Shown here: positions 62,662 through 64,000 of the stretch, one piece after another | Layout of the letters: each line of letters starts with the position of its first letter | Numbering within the stretch: position 1 is the stretch's first letter | Assembly: GCA_017847835.1 (NCBI GenBank) | Contig: JAGASH010000009.1 | Span: forward strand, 1-64,000 | Source of the DNA: Oscillospiraceae bacterium | Lineage (GTDB): Bacteria > Bacillota > Clostridia > Oscillospirales > Ruminococcaceae | Length of the DNA: 64,000 bases | Reading direction: 5' to 3' | Program-made: the position numbers and the translations under genes | Notes under the pieces: model-generated | Databases searched by the model: none | Seen by the model: the letters and a program-made list of their open reading frames with translations, nothing else | Told to the model about the DNA's origin: nothing

Positions 62662-63726
62662 ATGAAGATTAAACATAGATTTTTAAGCGCGCTTATTGCC
62701 GCGGCAACAACTCTTTCACTTGTTTCAACGGTTTCTTTCGCGCAGGACTTGAAGCTTGATTTCAACGGCGACGGATACGAAAACTCATTCGACGCGCTTT
62801 TCGTCCTGAAAGAGAGCATGAAGACCAAAAAAGACATAGCCTTCGACGCAAACGGCGACGGCTATGTAAACTCAATGGACGCGCTTTATGTTCTGAAAGT
62901 TGTATTGGGCAAGATAAAGCCCGAAGCTCCCGAAACGCCGGCTCCCGAAGTGACGGCTTGTGAGAGCATTCTCGATGATTATGAGAACAAATGGGCTTAC
63001 AGCCTGCTTACCGATAAACAGAAACAAGCGTATTTGACGCTTGTTGATGGTATTCTGAAATGCAAATCTTCGATTGATATTTCCGACTGCAATATCATCG
63101 ACTCGGATTATGACAAAGCTTTTGCCGCAATTCTGGCAGACAATCCTCACGCGATTTCCACAAGAGGCGCAGGAAGAACAACGCTTTCGGGCGGCAAGAT
63201 GTTATCAATCAGATACACCTACAATTTAACCGCAGCCGAGTGCTCCGAAATAATGAAAAAGGTCGAGAAAATCACCGCAGATGTAATCGCCGAAGCGAAA
63301 AACCTTCCGAATGATTACGAAAGAGTGAAGCTCTTCCACGACTGGATTATCAACCGAACAACCTACATAGACAACGGTGAAAGCTATCTCTGGCGGCTTG
63401 ACGGGCCGATTATTCAGGCGAAATCGGTCTGCGAGGGCTATTCAAAGGCATTTTCGTATCTTTGTCAGTCGGTTGGAATTGAGTGCTTGCTTGTAAGCGG
63501 AACTGCCGTTTCAAGCATTTCCAGCGGCCCGCACATGTGGAATATGGTGAAAATCGACGGAAGCTGGTATCACACGGACGTTACTTGGGACGACCCCGTG
63601 AGAACAGACGGAAAACCCGTTCTGAGATATGATTATCTCTTGATAAGTCAGGCAAAAATAAGCAAAGACCACTCCGTTGAAAGCACGTTTAAAATTCCGG
63701 CGGCGCTGTCAGATTACACGGCATAA
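62662..63726 (+). CDS. Secreted transglutaminase-like protein with an N-terminal dockerin
   Basis: 354 residues. A signal peptide ends near A27. A type I-like dockerin follows directly: two calcium loops, DFNGDGYENSFD (33-44) and DANGDGYVNSMD (62-73). After a Pro-rich linker, a transglutaminase/cysteine protease-like domain shows Cys257 (KSVCEGYSKAF), His291 (GPHMWNMV) and Asp306 (WYHTDVTWDD) in the usual order. The dockerin would tether it to a cohesin scaffold at the cell surface. Protein processing or cross-linking is possible; the substrate is unknown. Confidence 0.9.
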   Translation: MKIKHRFLSALIAAATTLSLVSTVSFAQDLKLDFNGDGYENSFDALFVLKESMKTKKDIAFDANGDGYVNSMDALYVLKVVLGKIKPEAPETPAPEVTACESILDDYENKWAYSLLTDKQKQAYLTLVDGILKCKSSIDISDCNIIDSDYDKAFAAILADNPHAISTRGAGRTTLSGGKMLSIRYTYNLTAAECSEIMKKVEKITADVIAEAKNLPNDYERVKLFHDWIINRTTYIDNGESYLWRLDGPIIQAKSVCEGYSKAFSYLCQSVGIECLLVSGTAVSSISSGPHMWNMVKIDGSWYHTDVTWDDPVRTDGKPVLRYDYLLISQAKISKDHSVESTFKIPAALSDYTA

Positions 63727-63738
63727 CGGGAGAAGATT

Positions 63739-63867
63739 ATGGCAAAACGTTTTGACAACAAAAAGAACGATAAAAAGCTCGAAAAGCTGATAATGCGAAA
63801 CTGGATTATTATGGGCGTGACGGCAGTACTTATAATAGTTCTGGTTGTAATGTCAAGAACAGCGTGA
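63739..63867 (+). CDS. Small single-span membrane protein, 42 residues
   Basis: Too short for routine calling. GGGAGAAG precedes the ATG. The first 19 residues are highly charged (MAKRFDNKKNDKKLEKL), followed by one hydrophobic span (WIIMGVTAVLIIVLVVM) and a short polar end. It starts 12 bases after the dockerin gene and 33 bases before the next start, so it fits a co-transcribed gene. Function is unknown. Confidence 0.6.
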   Translation: MAKRFDNKKNDKKLEKLIMRNWIIMGVTAVLIIVLVVMSRTA

Positions 63868-63900
63868 GCTTGTAATAAAATAACATTTAAGGAGAAAATT

Positions 63901-64000
63901 ATGGTAGTTGAACCAAAGGTTCGCGGCTTTATCTGCACGACGGCACACCCCGTCGGCTGCGAGGAAATCGTCAAGCGCGAGATTGAATACGTCAAGTCAA
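63901..64000 (+). CDS. fabV: FabV/Ter-type enoyl reductase, N-terminal part (cut by the window edge)
   Basis: Only 33 codons are visible. The start [20 protein letters not shown] matches the strongly conserved N-terminus of the FabV enoyl-ACP reductase / trans-2-enoyl-CoA reductase family (NADH-dependent). TAAGGAG precedes the ATG. It could serve fatty acid synthesis or, as Ter, butyrate-type fermentation; the visible part does not decide. Confidence 0.85.
   Translation, partial: MVVEPKVRGFICTTAHPVGCEEIVKREIEYVKS

Overview
The window looks like a chromosomal segment from an anaerobic, spore-forming, low-to-mid GC Clostridia bacterium, most likely a Ruminococcus-like member of the Oscillospiraceae. 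The grounds are sporulation genes (spo0A, spoIIR, spoIIP, a SpoIID-like protein), a trimeric [FeFe]-hydrogenase operon, a secreted protein with a dockerin domain, T-box and SAM riboswitches, and Firmicutes-type core gene neighbourhoods (hprK-glk-murB-rapZ-whiA, rpsL-rpsG-fusA-tuf, rpoB-rpoC). This is inference from gene content only.

Layout. 0-0.5 kb: leader and two tandem consensus promoters of an rRNA operon that runs off the left edge. 0.5-5.2 kb: nrdR with its own NrdR-box-like site, a small membrane protein, leuA behind a Leu T-box, and metK behind a SAM-I riboswitch. 5.4-9.6 kb: hydrogenase operon hydC-hydB-hydA. 9.7-10.8 kb: a decayed operon in which fragments of an ABC ATPase, an ABC permease, a dihydropyrimidinase and an iron alcohol dehydrogenase are fused. 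10.9-12.7 kb: a candidate small RNA and an orphan phage terminase with its small partner. 12.8-15.3 kb: a two-gene SpoIID/peptidoglycan-binding locus. 15.5-22.5 kb: ferredoxin, whiA, and the hprK-glk-murB-rapZ operon, with whiA split from rapZ by a flavin reductase and a phage-type regulator set (ArpU-like factor, XRE repressor, ImmA peptidase). 22.8-26.1 kb: spoIIR, a Spo0A homologue with Glu at the phosphorylation site, and cca. 26.2-30.8 kb: an orphan BREX-like pair (BrxD-type ATPase and Lhr/BrxHI-type helicase), then spoIIP. 30.9-41.4 kb: str operon, rpsO-pnp, and a NatAB-like exporter. 41.7-49.2 kb: rpoB-rpoC. 49.3-57.1 kb: a long minus-strand run nadE-membrane protein-Gx transporter-polA-PAS-DUF1015-rimI. 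57.6-62.6 kb: an unknown gene, a Cu/Zn-SOD-like protein, ahcY, a two-component system and punA. 62.6-64 kb: a dockerin/transglutaminase protein, a 42-residue membrane protein, and the start of a FabV/Ter-type enoyl reductase.

The least explained element is a modular, hairpin-rich intergenic repeat found six times in 64 kb (about 1.5, 15.3, 24.5, 35.6, 38.8 and 57.2 kb). The arms of its long stem differ between copies in a compensated way, which suggests selection on RNA structure. Other items worth following are the orphan BrxD-BrxHI pair, the Spo0A Asp-to-Glu change, the collapsed operon, and several structured leaders (hprK, nadE, rpsO-pnp). No CRISPR array, complete prophage, insertion sequence or tRNA gene was recognised by eye.
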